DNA of 64,000 bases from Dehalococcoidia bacterium (GTDB lineage: Bacteria > Chloroflexota > Dehalococcoidia > GIF9 > UBA5629): positions 62,001 to 126,000 of the forward strand of contig JBAZEK010000003.1 in assembly GCA_041653995.1 (NCBI GenBank). Direction: 5' to 3'. Positions 8,050 to 17,155 of this stretch are shown piece after piece. Each line of letters starts with the position of its first letter. The first letter of the stretch is position 1. A model generated the notes under the pieces. That model made no database searches. It saw nothing but the letters and a program-made list of their open reading frames with translations, and was not told where the DNA came from. A program made the position numbers and the translations under genes.

Positions 8050-8745
8050 ATGGAGACCGAAAGGACTTATACGGTCCACGATCTGCCGCCCTCAGACAGG
8101 CCAAGGGAGCGCCTTAAAAGGCTGGGGGCAGAAGCGCTTTCAACAGCAGAGTTGCTTGCCTGCATCATGGGCAGCGGCACGCGGGGCGACTCGGTCGTTA
8201 TGACGTCACAAAAATTGCTATCGGAGTTCGGCAACTTGCATAACATCGCCTCGGCATCCATCCAGGAGTTATCCAGGTCAAGAGGCATAGGCGAGGCCAG
8301 GGCCATTCAGTTGAAAGCCGCTTGCGAGATCGGCAAACGACTATTAGATCCTGATTATGCTGAGAAAGGGAAGCCCGTACAATCTCCCGAAGAAGCTTTT
8401 ATATCCATGCAGGAGAAACTGCGGGGAAAGAAAAAGGAGCACTTCTACGTGCTCTGCCTGGATACACGTAATCGTGTCAGCAATAAAAAGCAGGTATCCA
8501 TGGGCAACCTGGATAGCAGCATAGTCCACCCGCGCGAGGTGTTCAAGGACGCCATATCTTCGCTGGCGGCTGCGGTTATCTTCGTTCACAATCACCCCTC
8601 CGGCGATCTCGAGCCGTCGTCGGAAGATGTTAACCTGACCAGAAGGCTGGTGGAGGCGGGCGAACTGCTGGGCATACCGGTACTCGACCATATCATCGTC
8701 AGCGATAAGGGCTACACCAGCCTGAAATCAAGAAATTTAATTTGA
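8050..8745 (+). CDS. radC: RadC family (JAB1/MPN-type metalloprotein)
   Basis: 231 residues: an N-terminal helix-hairpin-helix region (GIGEARAIQLKA near 79) and a C-terminal JAB1/MPN domain with HNHPSGD at 180-186 and Asp193 completing the metal site (HxH...SxxD). The biological role of RadC is unsettled despite the name DNA repair protein. The start follows directly on the stop of the previous gene (TAGATG), indicating an operon from prfB through radC. Confidence 0.93.
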   Translation: METERTYTVHDLPPSDRPRERLKRLGAEALSTAELLACIMGSGTRGDSVVMTSQKLLSEFGNLHNIASASIQELSRSRGIGEARAIQLKAACEIGKRLLDPDYAEKGKPVQSPEEAFISMQEKLRGKKKEHFYVLCLDTRNRVSNKKQVSMGNLDSSIVHPREVFKDAISSLAAAVIFVHNHPSGDLEPSSEDVNLTRRLVEAGELLGIPVLDHIIVSDKGYTSLKSRNLI

Positions 8746-8753
8746 GGTCAATA

Positions 8754-10358
8754 ATGAAAAGGAACATTCTGATCAAGTTGATCGGCGCGGCAGTCATCAG
8801 CGCATTCGTTATATCAACACTTGCAGGGTGCAGCCTATTGGGGGTCGCTGACTCCGATATCCAAGAGGGCCCGGGCGGCACCCTTAAGCTCTGGGATATA
8901 GGGCCGCTTACTCTCGATCCGGCGATATCGGGCGAGATGTCATCCCATCTATACATCATGCAGATCTTCAACGGCCTGGTCAAATTAAATGAGAACCTTG
9001 AGCCCGTTTCTGACCTGGCAGAGCGCTGGACTGTAAGCCCTGACGGTAAAACATATACCTTTTTCCTGCGCCGGGACGCCCTTTTCCATGACGGCAAACC
9101 GGTCACTGCCTCCGATGTCAAGTACTCCTTGGAGAGAGCTTGCAACCCTGCCACAGGTTCACAGACGGCATCCACCTACCTTAATGATATAGTCGGCTCG
9201 ACTGAAGTGCTGTCCGGCCAGGCTCAAAACCTCAGCGGTGTATCAGTTATCGACGACCATACCCTCTCGGTTACGATCGACGAGCCTAAAGTTTATTTTC
9301 TTTCCAAGCTGGCTTATCCCACTGCCTTCGTGGTGGACAGACGAAATGTCGAAACAGGAGGAGACTGGTGGTGGTACAAACCCAACGGTAGCGGACCGTA
9401 CAGAATGGCCAGTTGGAATGTGGGCTCACTCATCATTTTGCAGCCCAGCCTGCATTATTACGGCAAGAAGGGCACCGCACGATTGTACTTCCAACTGCTG
9501 GACGGCGTGCCCATGTCCCTTTACGAGACGGGAAAGATAGACGTGGTTGAGATCAGCCAGTTATATTTAGATCGTGCTACAGACAGGACAGGGCCTTTCT
9601 TCGATCAACTTCACATATATCCGGAGTTCAGCCTGCAATATATCGGGTTCAATACCACCAGGCCACCCTTCGATGATCCCCTTGTCAGGGAAGCTTTCAG
9701 CCGCTCGGTGGACAAGGACCACATCATTAAAATCATAGAGAAAAACATGGTCAACCGCGCTGACGGAATTTTGCCTCCGGGCATGCCGGGTTACAACAAG
9801 GATTTGCAGGGGCTTGACTATGACCCTGACTATGCCAGGGAATTGCTGGCCAAATCCAGATATAGCTCCGGCCTGCCTCCTATCACCATCACTGTGCTTG
9901 GATGGGGAGGGTTGGACGTCGACCCTGCTCTGGGGGCTGTCATGCAGGATTGGAAAAAGAACCTGGGTGCGGAAGTATCGGTCAGGCTGCTTGAGCCCGA
10001 CCCGTTTCATTACAACCTGCAACAGGAGGCTGATGAAATGTACGTGCTGGGCTGGGTGGCGGACTATCCCGATCCGCAGAACTTCCTGCAAACGCTTTTC
10101 TACACAGATACCGAATACAATCACGGCCGGTTCTCAAGCAGTGAATTTGATACTCTGATCGACAGGGCGGCCGTGGAGCAGGATCATGATAAACGGATAG
10201 AGCTTTACCGTCAGGCGGAGCAGGTCATCATCGACCAGGCGCCCGTTATTCCTCTCTGGTTCAATAAGAATTACGTCCTGGTCAATCCGCGAGTCAAGAA
10301 CTACAGTATCGATCCGCTGGGGGTGCCACGTTTAAACCTCGTAAGTATTGAACATTAG
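8754..10358 (+). CDS. ABC transporter solute-binding lipoprotein (SBP family 5, peptide/opine type)
   Basis: Extracytoplasmic receptor of an oligopeptide or nickel-type ABC importer. The 534-residue product has a signal peptide and lipobox LAGC (Cys near residue 27), then the family-5 core: LAERWTVSPDGKTYTFFLRR, LFHDGKPVTASDV and IGFNTTRPPFDDPLVREAF. ATG 8754 is preferred over an upstream TTG at 8742 because GAGGT lies 5 nt before it and the TTG overlaps the radC stop. No permease or ATPase genes accompany it, so it is an orphan binding protein in this window. Confidence 0.9.
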   Translation: MKRNILIKLIGAAVISAFVISTLAGCSLLGVADSDIQEGPGGTLKLWDIGPLTLDPAISGEMSSHLYIMQIFNGLVKLNENLEPVSDLAERWTVSPDGKTYTFFLRRDALFHDGKPVTASDVKYSLERACNPATGSQTASTYLNDIVGSTEVLSGQAQNLSGVSVIDDHTLSVTIDEPKVYFLSKLAYPTAFVVDRRNVETGGDWWWYKPNGSGPYRMASWNVGSLIILQPSLHYYGKKGTARLYFQLLDGVPMSLYETGKIDVVEISQLYLDRATDRTGPFFDQLHIYPEFSLQYIGFNTTRPPFDDPLVREAFSRSVDKDHIIKIIEKNMVNRADGILPPGMPGYNKDLQGLDYDPDYARELLAKSRYSSGLPPITITVLGWGGLDVDPALGAVMQDWKKNLGAEVSVRLLEPDPFHYNLQQEADEMYVLGWVADYPDPQNFLQTLFYTDTEYNHGRFSSSEFDTLIDRAAVEQDHDKRIELYRQAEQVIIDQAPVIPLWFNKNYVLVNPRVKNYSIDPLGVPRLNLVSIEH

Positions 10359-10410
10359 CTATATAATTAGCATGCTCCCCGGTGAAACGATTATTAAAAA
10401 GGAGAGCGCC

Positions 10411-10863
10411 ATGGATAAAAATGCATTGGAAGCACCATGCGGAATCCACTGCGGGCTTTGCCCTCTTAATCTGGCGATCAAAGATGAAAAGCTGAGGAAC
10501 CGGCTCTCCGAGACGTTGAAGCTACCCCCGGATAAGGTCAATTGCACCGGCTGCAGGTCTATCGACGGTCATTGCCCGGTGATAGGGGAGCAGTGCGCCA
10601 CCTGGATGTGCATCAAAGGCAAGGGATTGGAATTCTGTTCGGAGTGCATCGATTTTCCCTGCGTAAAGCTGATGCCGTGTTCCGACCGCGCCGATAGGCT
10701 CCCTCACAACATCAAGATAGCCAGCCTGGCGTTAAGAAAAAACAAGGGATCGTTCGAATGGGAAAAAGCTATTAAAGACATTTACTCACGTTATTTCCAC
10801 GGCGTAATGGTCATAGGACAGGGTCCGCAACTTAAAGATAACTCTGCCGAAGAATCTGCATAA
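10411..10863 (+). CDS. Cys-rich DUF3795 protein
   Basis: 150 residues with eleven or so cysteines in metal-binding spacing: APCGIHCGLCPLN, CTGCRSIDGHCPV, CATWMCI, FCSECIDFPC. This is the DUF3795 pattern; the function is unknown and the cysteines probably bind zinc or an iron-sulfur cluster. ATG 10411 follows AAAGGAG at a normal distance; the longer in-frame reading from 10348 overlaps the previous gene and lacks a site. It stands 16 nt before the deacetylase gene. Confidence 0.8.
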   Translation: MDKNALEAPCGIHCGLCPLNLAIKDEKLRNRLSETLKLPPDKVNCTGCRSIDGHCPVIGEQCATWMCIKGKGLEFCSECIDFPCVKLMPCSDRADRLPHNIKIASLALRKNKGSFEWEKAIKDIYSRYFHGVMVIGQGPQLKDNSAEESA

Positions 10864-10879
10864 GGAAGCCCGAAAATAA

Positions 10880-11917
10880 ATGCCAGTCGGCTACATAAGC
10901 AGCGAGTTATACCAGCATCATGACACGGGCAGCCATGTCGAGAACAAGGAACGCCTGAAGGCCATAGATACCATACTTGAGAAGACAAAGGTTAAAGAGC
11001 AGTTCCTTCATATCTCACCTCGGGCCGCCAGCATCGACGAGATAGCGGCAGTGCACGACCGTGAATATATCAGGAGCCTCAAAGCTGAGATCGACGGCGG
11101 CGGCGGCTGGCTGGATCCGGATACATATGCGTCCCCCGGATCATGGGAGGCAGCTATCTACGCTGCCGGCGGGGTTATGACGGCGGTCGAGCAGGTCATG
11201 AGCGGCAAGGCCGACAGCGTTTTTGCCGCGGTCAGGCCGCCGGGCCACCATGCCGTACATTCCCACCAGATGGGTTTCTGCCTGTTTAATAACGTGGCCA
11301 TCGCCGCCCGCTTTGCATTGTCCAACTATGATATCAAGCGCATATTAATTATTGATTTCGACGTCCACCACGGCAACGGCACTCAGGAAGCATTCTACAG
11401 CGAATCACAGGTATTATATTGTTCCACTCACGAGTATCCCTGGTATCCATTCACCGGCGCAGCCGAAGACACCGGCAAAGGGGCGGGAGAGGGGTATACG
11501 GTAAATATCCCGCTTGAAGCAGGCCTGGGGGATAATGAATACCTCCAGGTTTTCAACGAGGTGCTGGTGCCCGTTGCCGGGCGTTTCCAGCCCGACCTGG
11601 TGCTGATATCGGCCGGATACGACGCCCACTGGCAGGACACGATATCCAACATGACGCTTACTACCATGGGATTTGCGCGCATGACCAAGATCATCAAGAC
11701 GATTTCAGACCAGTTCTGCCGCAGCAGGCTGGTATTCAGCCTGGAGGGAGGTTACAACCACACGGCGCTGGCCTATTCCGTCACCGCAACCATCGAACTG
11801 CTGATGGGTCATGCCGAGGTTTATGATCCGCTGGGGCCTCCTCCCATGTCATACTCACCACGTGATTTCGGCGATTTCGTTAAATCCATACGTAATATTC
11901 ACAAAATACAAGATTGA
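10880..11917 (+). CDS. Histone deacetylase family amidohydrolase (AcuC/HdaH-like)
   Basis: Zinc deacetylase of the arginase/HDAC fold, 345 residues. Catalytic motifs are RPPGHHAV near 127 (the tandem His pair), DFDVHHGNGTQ near 160 (zinc Asp and His), SAGYDAHW near 240 (third zinc Asp) and LEGGYN near 288. Bacterial members deacetylate acetylpolyamines or acetyl-lysine proteins such as acetyl-CoA synthetase; with CoA ligases nearby an AcuC-like role is possible but not shown. AAGGAAG precedes the ATG. A strong hairpin follows the gene. Confidence 0.9.
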   Translation: MPVGYISSELYQHHDTGSHVENKERLKAIDTILEKTKVKEQFLHISPRAASIDEIAAVHDREYIRSLKAEIDGGGGWLDPDTYASPGSWEAAIYAAGGVMTAVEQVMSGKADSVFAAVRPPGHHAVHSHQMGFCLFNNVAIAARFALSNYDIKRILIIDFDVHHGNGTQEAFYSESQVLYCSTHEYPWYPFTGAAEDTGKGAGEGYTVNIPLEAGLGDNEYLQVFNEVLVPVAGRFQPDLVLISAGYDAHWQDTISNMTLTTMGFARMTKIIKTISDQFCRSRLVFSLEGGYNHTALAYSVTATIELLMGHAEVYDPLGPPPMSYSPRDFGDFVKSIRNIHKIQD

Positions 11918-11930
11918 GCCTGATAAAACA

Positions 11931-11960
11931 AAGAATGCGGGGCGCTTGCCCCGCATTCTT
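11931..11960. terminator. Strong hairpin terminator between acuC-like gene and sec operon
   Basis: A perfect 13-bp stem (AAGAATGCGGGGC at 11931-11943 with GCCCCGCATTCTT at 11948-11960) and GCTT loop. On the minus strand it is followed by TGTTTTATC; the plus-strand tail ATTATG is less U-rich. It lies between convergent transcripts and may end both. Confidence 0.8.
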
Positions 11961-11979
11961 ATTATGCACAGATAAAAGC

Positions 11980-12111
11980 TCAGCCTTCCTTGCTTCCGAT
12001 GCCGAGGAAAAGGATTACCGCAACGCCCAATATCATGCCCGCTATGCCCATGAATGTGGCCAGCGGGATCATGAGCAAGGCCCATAAACCGATAAACATG
12101 TTCCTATCCAT
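11980..12111 (-). CDS. Small hydrophobic membrane protein (43 aa) at the end of the secDF operon
   Basis: A short open frame beginning MDRNMFIGLWALLMIPLATF and ending FLGIGSKEG. It contains one long or two short hydrophobic segments (about residues 6-38) rich in Gly and Ile. The ATG at 12111 is preceded by AAGGGGG at ideal distance, and the gene lies 48 nt after the secF stop on the same strand, just before the hairpin at 11931-11960. No family is recognised. It could be a small accessory of the Sec membrane complex or an unrelated membrane miniprotein. The strong ribosome site and operon position support its being real. Confidence 0.65.
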   Translation of the reverse strand: MDRNMFIGLWALLMIPLATFMGIAGMILGVAVILFLGIGSKEG

Positions 12112-12159
12112 AAAGCCCCCTTGTAATCTCCATCAATCGATAAGCATTGATCATCGTTA

Positions 12160-13056
12160 TCATGCGGCCTTTGATTCAGTTTTGAGGCCACGGTCCCACA
12201 GCACCAGCAGCGGACCGGCCACAAATATTGAGTCATAGATACCCACTACCACTCCAACCAGCAGGGCCATGATGAATTGCTGAATTGTCACTCCGCCGAA
12301 CAGGAACAACGCAAGGCCTGTTAAAATCACCACGAGGCTGGTATTGATACAGCGGGCGATCGTCTCCAGTATGCTCGAGTTCACGGTTGTGGCGAAATCC
12401 CTGCTTATGCCTTTGCGGACATTCTCGCGTATGCGGTCATAGACCACACAGGTATTGTTGATGGCGAACCCCACTATGGTCAGCATGGCTACGATGAACA
12501 TGGAGTCAACCTGATAGCCGATAAGCCAGCCCAGTATGGAGAAGATGCCCATGACGATCAATACATCGTGCAGCAGGGCGATCACGGCGCTGACGCCCCA
12601 TTTGAAGGGACTGGGCATATGGCGGAAGGCAAAGGCAATGTAAAGTATCATGAAAATGGATGCCACCAGAACGGCGATGGCCGCGTTGCGCGCCACCTCG
12701 CTGGCCACTACCGGCGATACGGTCTCGAAGTCCCTGATAGTCACTTCTGCATTCAGCCCTTTCTCAAGGCCGTCGATCAGAGCTATTTTTTCATCGGTAT
12801 CGATGTCCCTGGTACGGACGAGGAAATCGCCGTCGCCGGTCTTCTGGATCGTGGCATCGTCGTACCCCAGTTGGGACATTTGCTGCCTGAGCACACCCTG
12901 TTCAACCTGCTGGCTGAATCGCAGCGTCATAACAGTGCCGCTGCTGAAATCGATGCCAAGTTTGAACCCGAATGCCAGCATCGAGATGATGCCCGGCACA
13001 AGCAAACAAATGGAAATAAGAAAGAACCACTTGCGGTTACCTACGATGTTGATCAT
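12160..13056 (-). CDS. secF: Protein translocase subunit SecF
   Basis: RND-superfamily partner of SecD that uses the proton gradient to help pull secreted proteins across the membrane. 298 residues, six membrane segments expected: the first at about 10-30, a periplasmic P4-like domain with GIDFSSGT at 34-41, then five C-terminal helices from about 125. The signature reads GFAINNTCVVYDRIREN near 196-212; the usual form is GFSINDT, so the Asp of the proton path is Asn201 here. Start overlaps the secD stop by 4 nt (13053-13056). Confidence 0.93.
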   Translation of the reverse strand: MINIVGNRKWFFLISICLLVPGIISMLAFGFKLGIDFSSGTVMTLRFSQQVEQGVLRQQMSQLGYDDATIQKTGDGDFLVRTRDIDTDEKIALIDGLEKGLNAEVTIRDFETVSPVVASEVARNAAIAVLVASIFMILYIAFAFRHMPSPFKWGVSAVIALLHDVLIVMGIFSILGWLIGYQVDSMFIVAMLTIVGFAINNTCVVYDRIRENVRKGISRDFATTVNSSILETIARCINTSLVVILTGLALFLFGGVTIQQFIMALLVGVVVGIYDSIFVAGPLLVLWDRGLKTESKAA

Positions 13057-14372
13057 GCTTTTACTCCGTATAACCAGGTATTCTTAACAGCCCTCGCCGC
13101 TAAGGAGAGGAATAACCTGCTGACCGTGATGGCGGTGAACATGCTGAGGGCTACACCTATGAAAAGTGTAAGCGCAAAGCCCTTGACCATGAAAGCTCCA
13201 AAAGTATCGCCGAACCAGAAAAGAACAATACAGGCTATGAATGTAGTCACATTGCTGTCGCGTATGGCCAGCCAGGCGCGGTTGAAGCCTGCGTCCACAG
13301 CGGCACCCATTGTGCGTCCCGCCCTGAGTTCCTCCTTCATACGTTCAAAGATAAGGATATTGGCGTCTACCGCCATGCCGATTGACACAACACCCGCTGC
13401 AATGCCGGCCATCGTCAACGTGACCGGCACCAGTTTAAAAATGGCGGTCAGAATGATGCCGTAGATTATTAAAGCCAGTGTCGCTACGACACCCGCCATA
13501 CGGTAGTACAGGATCATGAACAGGACTACCAGGATAAGGCCGATGGCGCCTGCTACGATACTCTTTTTAATTGAGTCCGCTCCCAAAGTTGCGTCGACAG
13601 TCTGCTCCAGAATAACGGACAGGGGCACATCGAGTGAGCCCGAGTTGAGCTGAATGGCCAGGTTCTGCGCCTCTTTCATATCCATGCCTTCGATGATGCC
13701 GGCGTTTTTGATCACGGCGCGCACCGTAGGATACGAGATGAGCTGGCCGTCCAGGAATATGCCCAGGGGTTTATTAATATTACGTTTGGTGATCTGCTCG
13801 AAAAGTATCGCCCCCTCATCGTTCCATTCGAATGCCACAGTCGGCTCGTTGGTATTGGATGTAAGCTCAACCCTTGAGTTGGGCTTGAGGTATTTACCGG
13901 TCAATTCCCTGGTCTGTCCGTCGCTACCGACGCCTGTGGCGATGGTCCAGATATATTCGCCTTGTTCATCGGTCTGCGGCTGTCCCGACAGGTCCGTGGT
14001 AGTCTCTTTAAACTCCAGCAGGGCGACCTGGCCTATCAGCTTCTTTGCCTCATCCACATTTTTTTCGCCGGGCAACTGAACCAGGATACGATTCTCGCCC
14101 TGGCGTTGAATGATCGGTTCCTTAACGCCGAACGCATTGGCGCGTCGTTCTATCTTGTTGAGGACGCTGGTCATGACCTGGTCTACCGTCTGCGACGGAT
14201 CTTTCTTCGACAGGTCGGCCTCGTACACAAGGTATGCGCCGCCTTTCAGGTCCAGGCCCAGGGTGAGACCCTGGCGGCCGAAGCGGTCGCCCTCCAGCGG
14301 CACTATGGCCCAGACGCTGAATCCGACCAGCACGGCTAAAAACAGAAGCAGCAATATATCACTTGTTTTCAA
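13053..14372 (-). CDS. secD: Protein translocase subunit SecD
   Basis: 439-residue SecD with an N-terminal membrane helix (residues 5-26), the LGLDLKGGAYLVYE motif near 39, a periplasmic domain, and a C-terminal bundle of helices. The conserved GMAVDANILIFERMKEEL keeps its membrane Asp, unlike the partner SecF. Start is TTG 14372, preceded by AAAGGAT; an AGGAGG further upstream lines up only with a GTG that runs straight into a stop. The order secD-secF-small ORF forms one minus-strand operon; YajC is not present here. Confidence 0.94.
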   Translation of the reverse strand: MKTSDILLLLFLAVLVGFSVWAIVPLEGDRFGRQGLTLGLDLKGGAYLVYEADLSKKDPSQTVDQVMTSVLNKIERRANAFGVKEPIIQRQGENRILVQLPGEKNVDEAKKLIGQVALLEFKETTTDLSGQPQTDEQGEYIWTIATGVGSDGQTRELTGKYLKPNSRVELTSNTNEPTVAFEWNDEGAILFEQITKRNINKPLGIFLDGQLISYPTVRAVIKNAGIIEGMDMKEAQNLAIQLNSGSLDVPLSVILEQTVDATLGADSIKKSIVAGAIGLILVVLFMILYYRMAGVVATLALIIYGIILTAIFKLVPVTLTMAGIAAGVVSIGMAVDANILIFERMKEELRAGRTMGAAVDAGFNRAWLAIRDSNVTTFIACIVLFWFGDTFGAFMVKGFALTLFIGVALSMFTAITVSRLFLSLAARAVKNTWLYGVKA

Positions 14373-14429
14373 TTATCCTTTCACCCTCCTGAGCAATGTT
14401 TCAATCGCAATCCGGTACATATACCTTAC

Positions 14430-15917
14430 TCACGCTGCACAACAGGCGCCCCTGTCAATCTCATTCCTTACGTATTGCAGAGCGTCCTCCCTGGTGCTGA
14501 TCTCACCGGCCGCCTGGGCTTCCCTGACCAGCTTGAGCAACCTGCCGATGTCTTTTCCAGGGTGCAGCTTGAACTCGTTGATTAAATCGTTACCTGTCAG
14601 CAGGCGGACCGGCAATATCTCACTTTCCTGTTTATTATGAACATCTATTATATACCTGACCTGCTCAGTATGCATATGCCACTCTCGGATATCGACGCGC
14701 GGGCCCGCCACCGCCAGGTAATCCGCCAGCGCCAGGTAAATAATATCGATACCGGCGCCCTCTGTGTCCCTGAAAAAACGGTATATCGCTCTGTGAGTGG
14801 GTAAACCTTCGTGGGACATCTGCGCCGGATGAAGATGGTGATATACCAGATTCTCCACATAGCGTATCTCGCTGGTGCTGAACCTCAGCCTTCCCAGCAT
14901 GGCGGCGGCGGTAACAGCGCCGTCCTTGGTATGTCCCAGAAATCTTATGCGTCCGTTTTCCTCGACAGTTCTGTCCTCGGGCTTGGCGATATCGTGCAGC
15001 AGCAAGCCCAACTTCAACAACGTCCTGCGGCTGCTACCGCCGGCTATCTCCTCAGCAAAGTGCTTCTCGATCTCCGGCTGCCACGGGACCGCCTCCAGCA
15101 GGTTGCCTTTGCCGTAAACCCAGTCGCTCTCCCTCAATATATACTCGAGGGCGGCAATGGATTCGATGGAGTGATCGAAAACATCCCAGTAATGTTCCTT
15201 CGGTTGCTTCACTCCCTTCATCGCCTCAATCTCCGGCATAATCCTGCACAGCAGTCCCAGATCATCAAGGTAACGCACCGAGTTGCCTGCATAAGGCAGA
15301 GACAGTATCCTGAGCAGCTCTTCCCTGACTTTCTCACTGGGCACCGTCTCCACCAGGTTGTTGTTTAAGCGCATGGTATCCTCGGTAATGGGCTCAATCT
15401 CAAGGTTGAGCTCTCTGGAAAGCCTGACCGCGCGCATCAGGCGCGAGGGATCTCTGTCGAATATTCTGTCGCTGACCTGCCTCAACAGGCCCTTTTTCAG
15501 GTCCTCCTCTCCGCCTGCAGGGTCAAGCAGAGATATCTCGCCCTCCACAAAGGCAGCCAGGTCAAGCCCCATGGCGTTCACAGTGAAATCGCGCCGCAGC
15601 AGGTCATGTTCGATATCACCTTCATAAGACGTGATATCTATATGCCACGGATCGTTTTCCCCGGCCACCACCACCCGCCCCACTTGGTTATCCTCGTCCA
15701 GCATAACGTAACGGCCGTCTACAAGCTCAGCAGCTTCCTGGGCAATAGCCAGCGAATCGCCGCTGACCGCGATATCGAGGTCGATCGTATCCCTGCCCAC
15801 CAGCCAGTCACGCACAAAGCCACCTACTAAAAACGCCTTACATTCAGGGGCTGTGCATACCGGCGTAAGCCTGGAGAGGACACTCATCAGGTCCTGGTTG
15901 ATTTCGAACACAGGCAA
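14430..15917 (-). CDS. cca: CCA-adding enzyme / poly(A) polymerase family tRNA nucleotidyltransferase with HD domain
   Basis: Class II nucleotidyltransferase that builds or repairs tRNA 3'-CCA ends. 495 residues: the catalytic head FLVGGFVRDWLVGRDTIDLD (near 29-48) carries GG and the DxD metal ligands, followed by RRDFTVNAMGLD and DRDPSRLMRAVRLSREL (template-binding motif). The C-terminal half has an HD phosphohydrolase-type domain (LLHDIAKP near 310), as in long cca or archaeal-like/bacterial variants. It could be an A-adding rather than CCA-adding enzyme. The gene is divergent from proB. Confidence 0.88.
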   Translation of the reverse strand: MPVFEINQDLMSVLSRLTPVCTAPECKAFLVGGFVRDWLVGRDTIDLDIAVSGDSLAIAQEAAELVDGRYVMLDEDNQVGRVVVAGENDPWHIDITSYEGDIEHDLLRRDFTVNAMGLDLAAFVEGEISLLDPAGGEEDLKKGLLRQVSDRIFDRDPSRLMRAVRLSRELNLEIEPITEDTMRLNNNLVETVPSEKVREELLRILSLPYAGNSVRYLDDLGLLCRIMPEIEAMKGVKQPKEHYWDVFDHSIESIAALEYILRESDWVYGKGNLLEAVPWQPEIEKHFAEEIAGGSSRRTLLKLGLLLHDIAKPEDRTVEENGRIRFLGHTKDGAVTAAAMLGRLRFSTSEIRYVENLVYHHLHPAQMSHEGLPTHRAIYRFFRDTEGAGIDIIYLALADYLAVAGPRVDIREWHMHTEQVRYIIDVHNKQESEILPVRLLTGNDLINEFKLHPGKDIGRLLKLVREAQAAGEISTREDALQYVRNEIDRGACCAA

Positions 15918-16005
15918 AGATTATAGCCCCGTCTGATAGCCTTGTAAAGTTGCCTCTACCATATCCGCATAGCCCCCAACCGAAGCTCAGTCACATTTAT
16001 CGCTG

Positions 16006-16014
16006 TGATATAAT
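16006..16014 (+). promoter_or_regulatory. Extended -10 promoter of proB, predicted leaderless
   Basis: TGATATAAT is a full extended -10 (TGN plus TATAAT at 16009-16014). Only 9 nt follow before the proB ATG at 16024 and there is no Shine-Dalgarno sequence, so the mRNA should begin at or within a few nt of the start codon. No convincing -35 is seen, as expected for an extended -10. Confidence 0.72.
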
Positions 16015-16023
16015 TTAGTCACC

Positions 16024-17136
16024 ATGCAATACAAACGCATCGTAATCAAGCTCGGGACCAACCTGATCACCGGGGGAGGCGGCAGGCTGGACCTGAAAGT
16101 CATGGCCGATCTGGCCGGACAGGTTGCGGAGCTGCACCGCAAAGGGCATGAGATAATCATAGTGTCATCCGGCGCCGTAGCTGCAGGCGGCGAGCTGCTC
16201 GGCATAAAAAATAAACGCCGGGACATACCTTTCAAGCAGGTCATGGCCTCCGTAGGCCAGAACCGCCTGATGAACATCTATTACGGCCTTTTCCTGGAGC
16301 ACGGTATCAACGTGGCACAGGCGCTTCTCACGCGGGCAGACCTGACCGACCGGGCGCATTATCTGAACGCGCGTAACACTCTTCTGGCCCTGATCGACCT
16401 CAAGGTCGTCTGCGTGGTCAACGAGAACGATGTAGTATGCACAGATGAACTAGGTGAGCAGAAGTTCGGCGACAACGACAACCTCTCTGCCATGGTAGCC
16501 AACCTCGTGGATGCGGACCTGCTGGTGCTGCTCTCCGACGTGGAAGGCCTTTACTCCTCGGACCCTCAGCAGAACCGCAAAGCAAAGCTTATACCGGTGG
16601 TTGATAAGATAGATAAAACAATAGAGGAGATGGCGGGCGGCGCAGGCAGTGCGCGCGGCACAGGCGGAATGGTCACCAAGCTCGAGGCGGCGCGCCTGGC
16701 CACCTCCTCCGGCGTATCGGTGGTTATCGCTAAAGGCTCGCTCCCCCGTGTGATAATCGAAGCGGCAACGGGCAAAAGCATCGGGACGTTTTTCACGGCC
16801 CGTGACAGCAAGATCGAGAGCCGCCAGCGCTGGCTGCTTTCAGGATTATCCTGCGCCGGACGCCTTACCATAGACAAGGGCGCCACCGCTGCCCTGCGCA
16901 GACAAAAGAAAAGCCTGCTTCCCGCCGGTATCGTCGACGTGGAGGGCAGCTTCCATCGCGGAGATGTGGTCGACATATGTGAGAAAGACGGTAGAAGGAT
17001 CGGCAGCGGTATCACCAATTACAGCTCCGCCGACCTGCTCCGTATTAAAGGGGAGCGGTCGGGCGTAATAGCCGATATGCTCGGATATGAATACGGTGAC
17101 GAGGCCATACACCGTGACAACCTGGCGCTGGTCTGA
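16024..17136 (+). CDS. proB: Glutamate 5-kinase with PUA domain
   Basis: First step of proline synthesis: ATP-dependent phosphorylation of glutamate. 370 residues: amino-acid-kinase domain (VIKLGTNLITGGGG near 7, VSSGAVAAGG near 49, NENDVVCTDELG near 139, GTGGMVTKLEAA near 218) and a C-terminal PUA domain (about 278-360, GIVDVEGSFHRGDVVDI). This is the long, feedback-regulated form. It heads the proB-proA pair, with 19 nt to proA. The promoter suggests leaderless translation. Confidence 0.95.
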   Translation: MQYKRIVIKLGTNLITGGGGRLDLKVMADLAGQVAELHRKGHEIIIVSSGAVAAGGELLGIKNKRRDIPFKQVMASVGQNRLMNIYYGLFLEHGINVAQALLTRADLTDRAHYLNARNTLLALIDLKVVCVVNENDVVCTDELGEQKFGDNDNLSAMVANLVDADLLVLLSDVEGLYSSDPQQNRKAKLIPVVDKIDKTIEEMAGGAGSARGTGGMVTKLEAARLATSSGVSVVIAKGSLPRVIIEAATGKSIGTFFTARDSKIESRQRWLLSGLSCAGRLTIDKGATAALRRQKKSLLPAGIVDVEGSFHRGDVVDICEKDGRRIGSGITNYSSADLLRIKGERSGVIADMLGYEYGDEAIHRDNLALV

Positions 17137-17155
17137 ATATTAATGGAGGCTATTC

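Noticed and set aside
8742..8744. TTG start for the solute-binding lipoprotein
   Set aside because: It overlaps the radC stop and lengthens the signal peptide; ATG 8754 has a properly spaced GAGGT.
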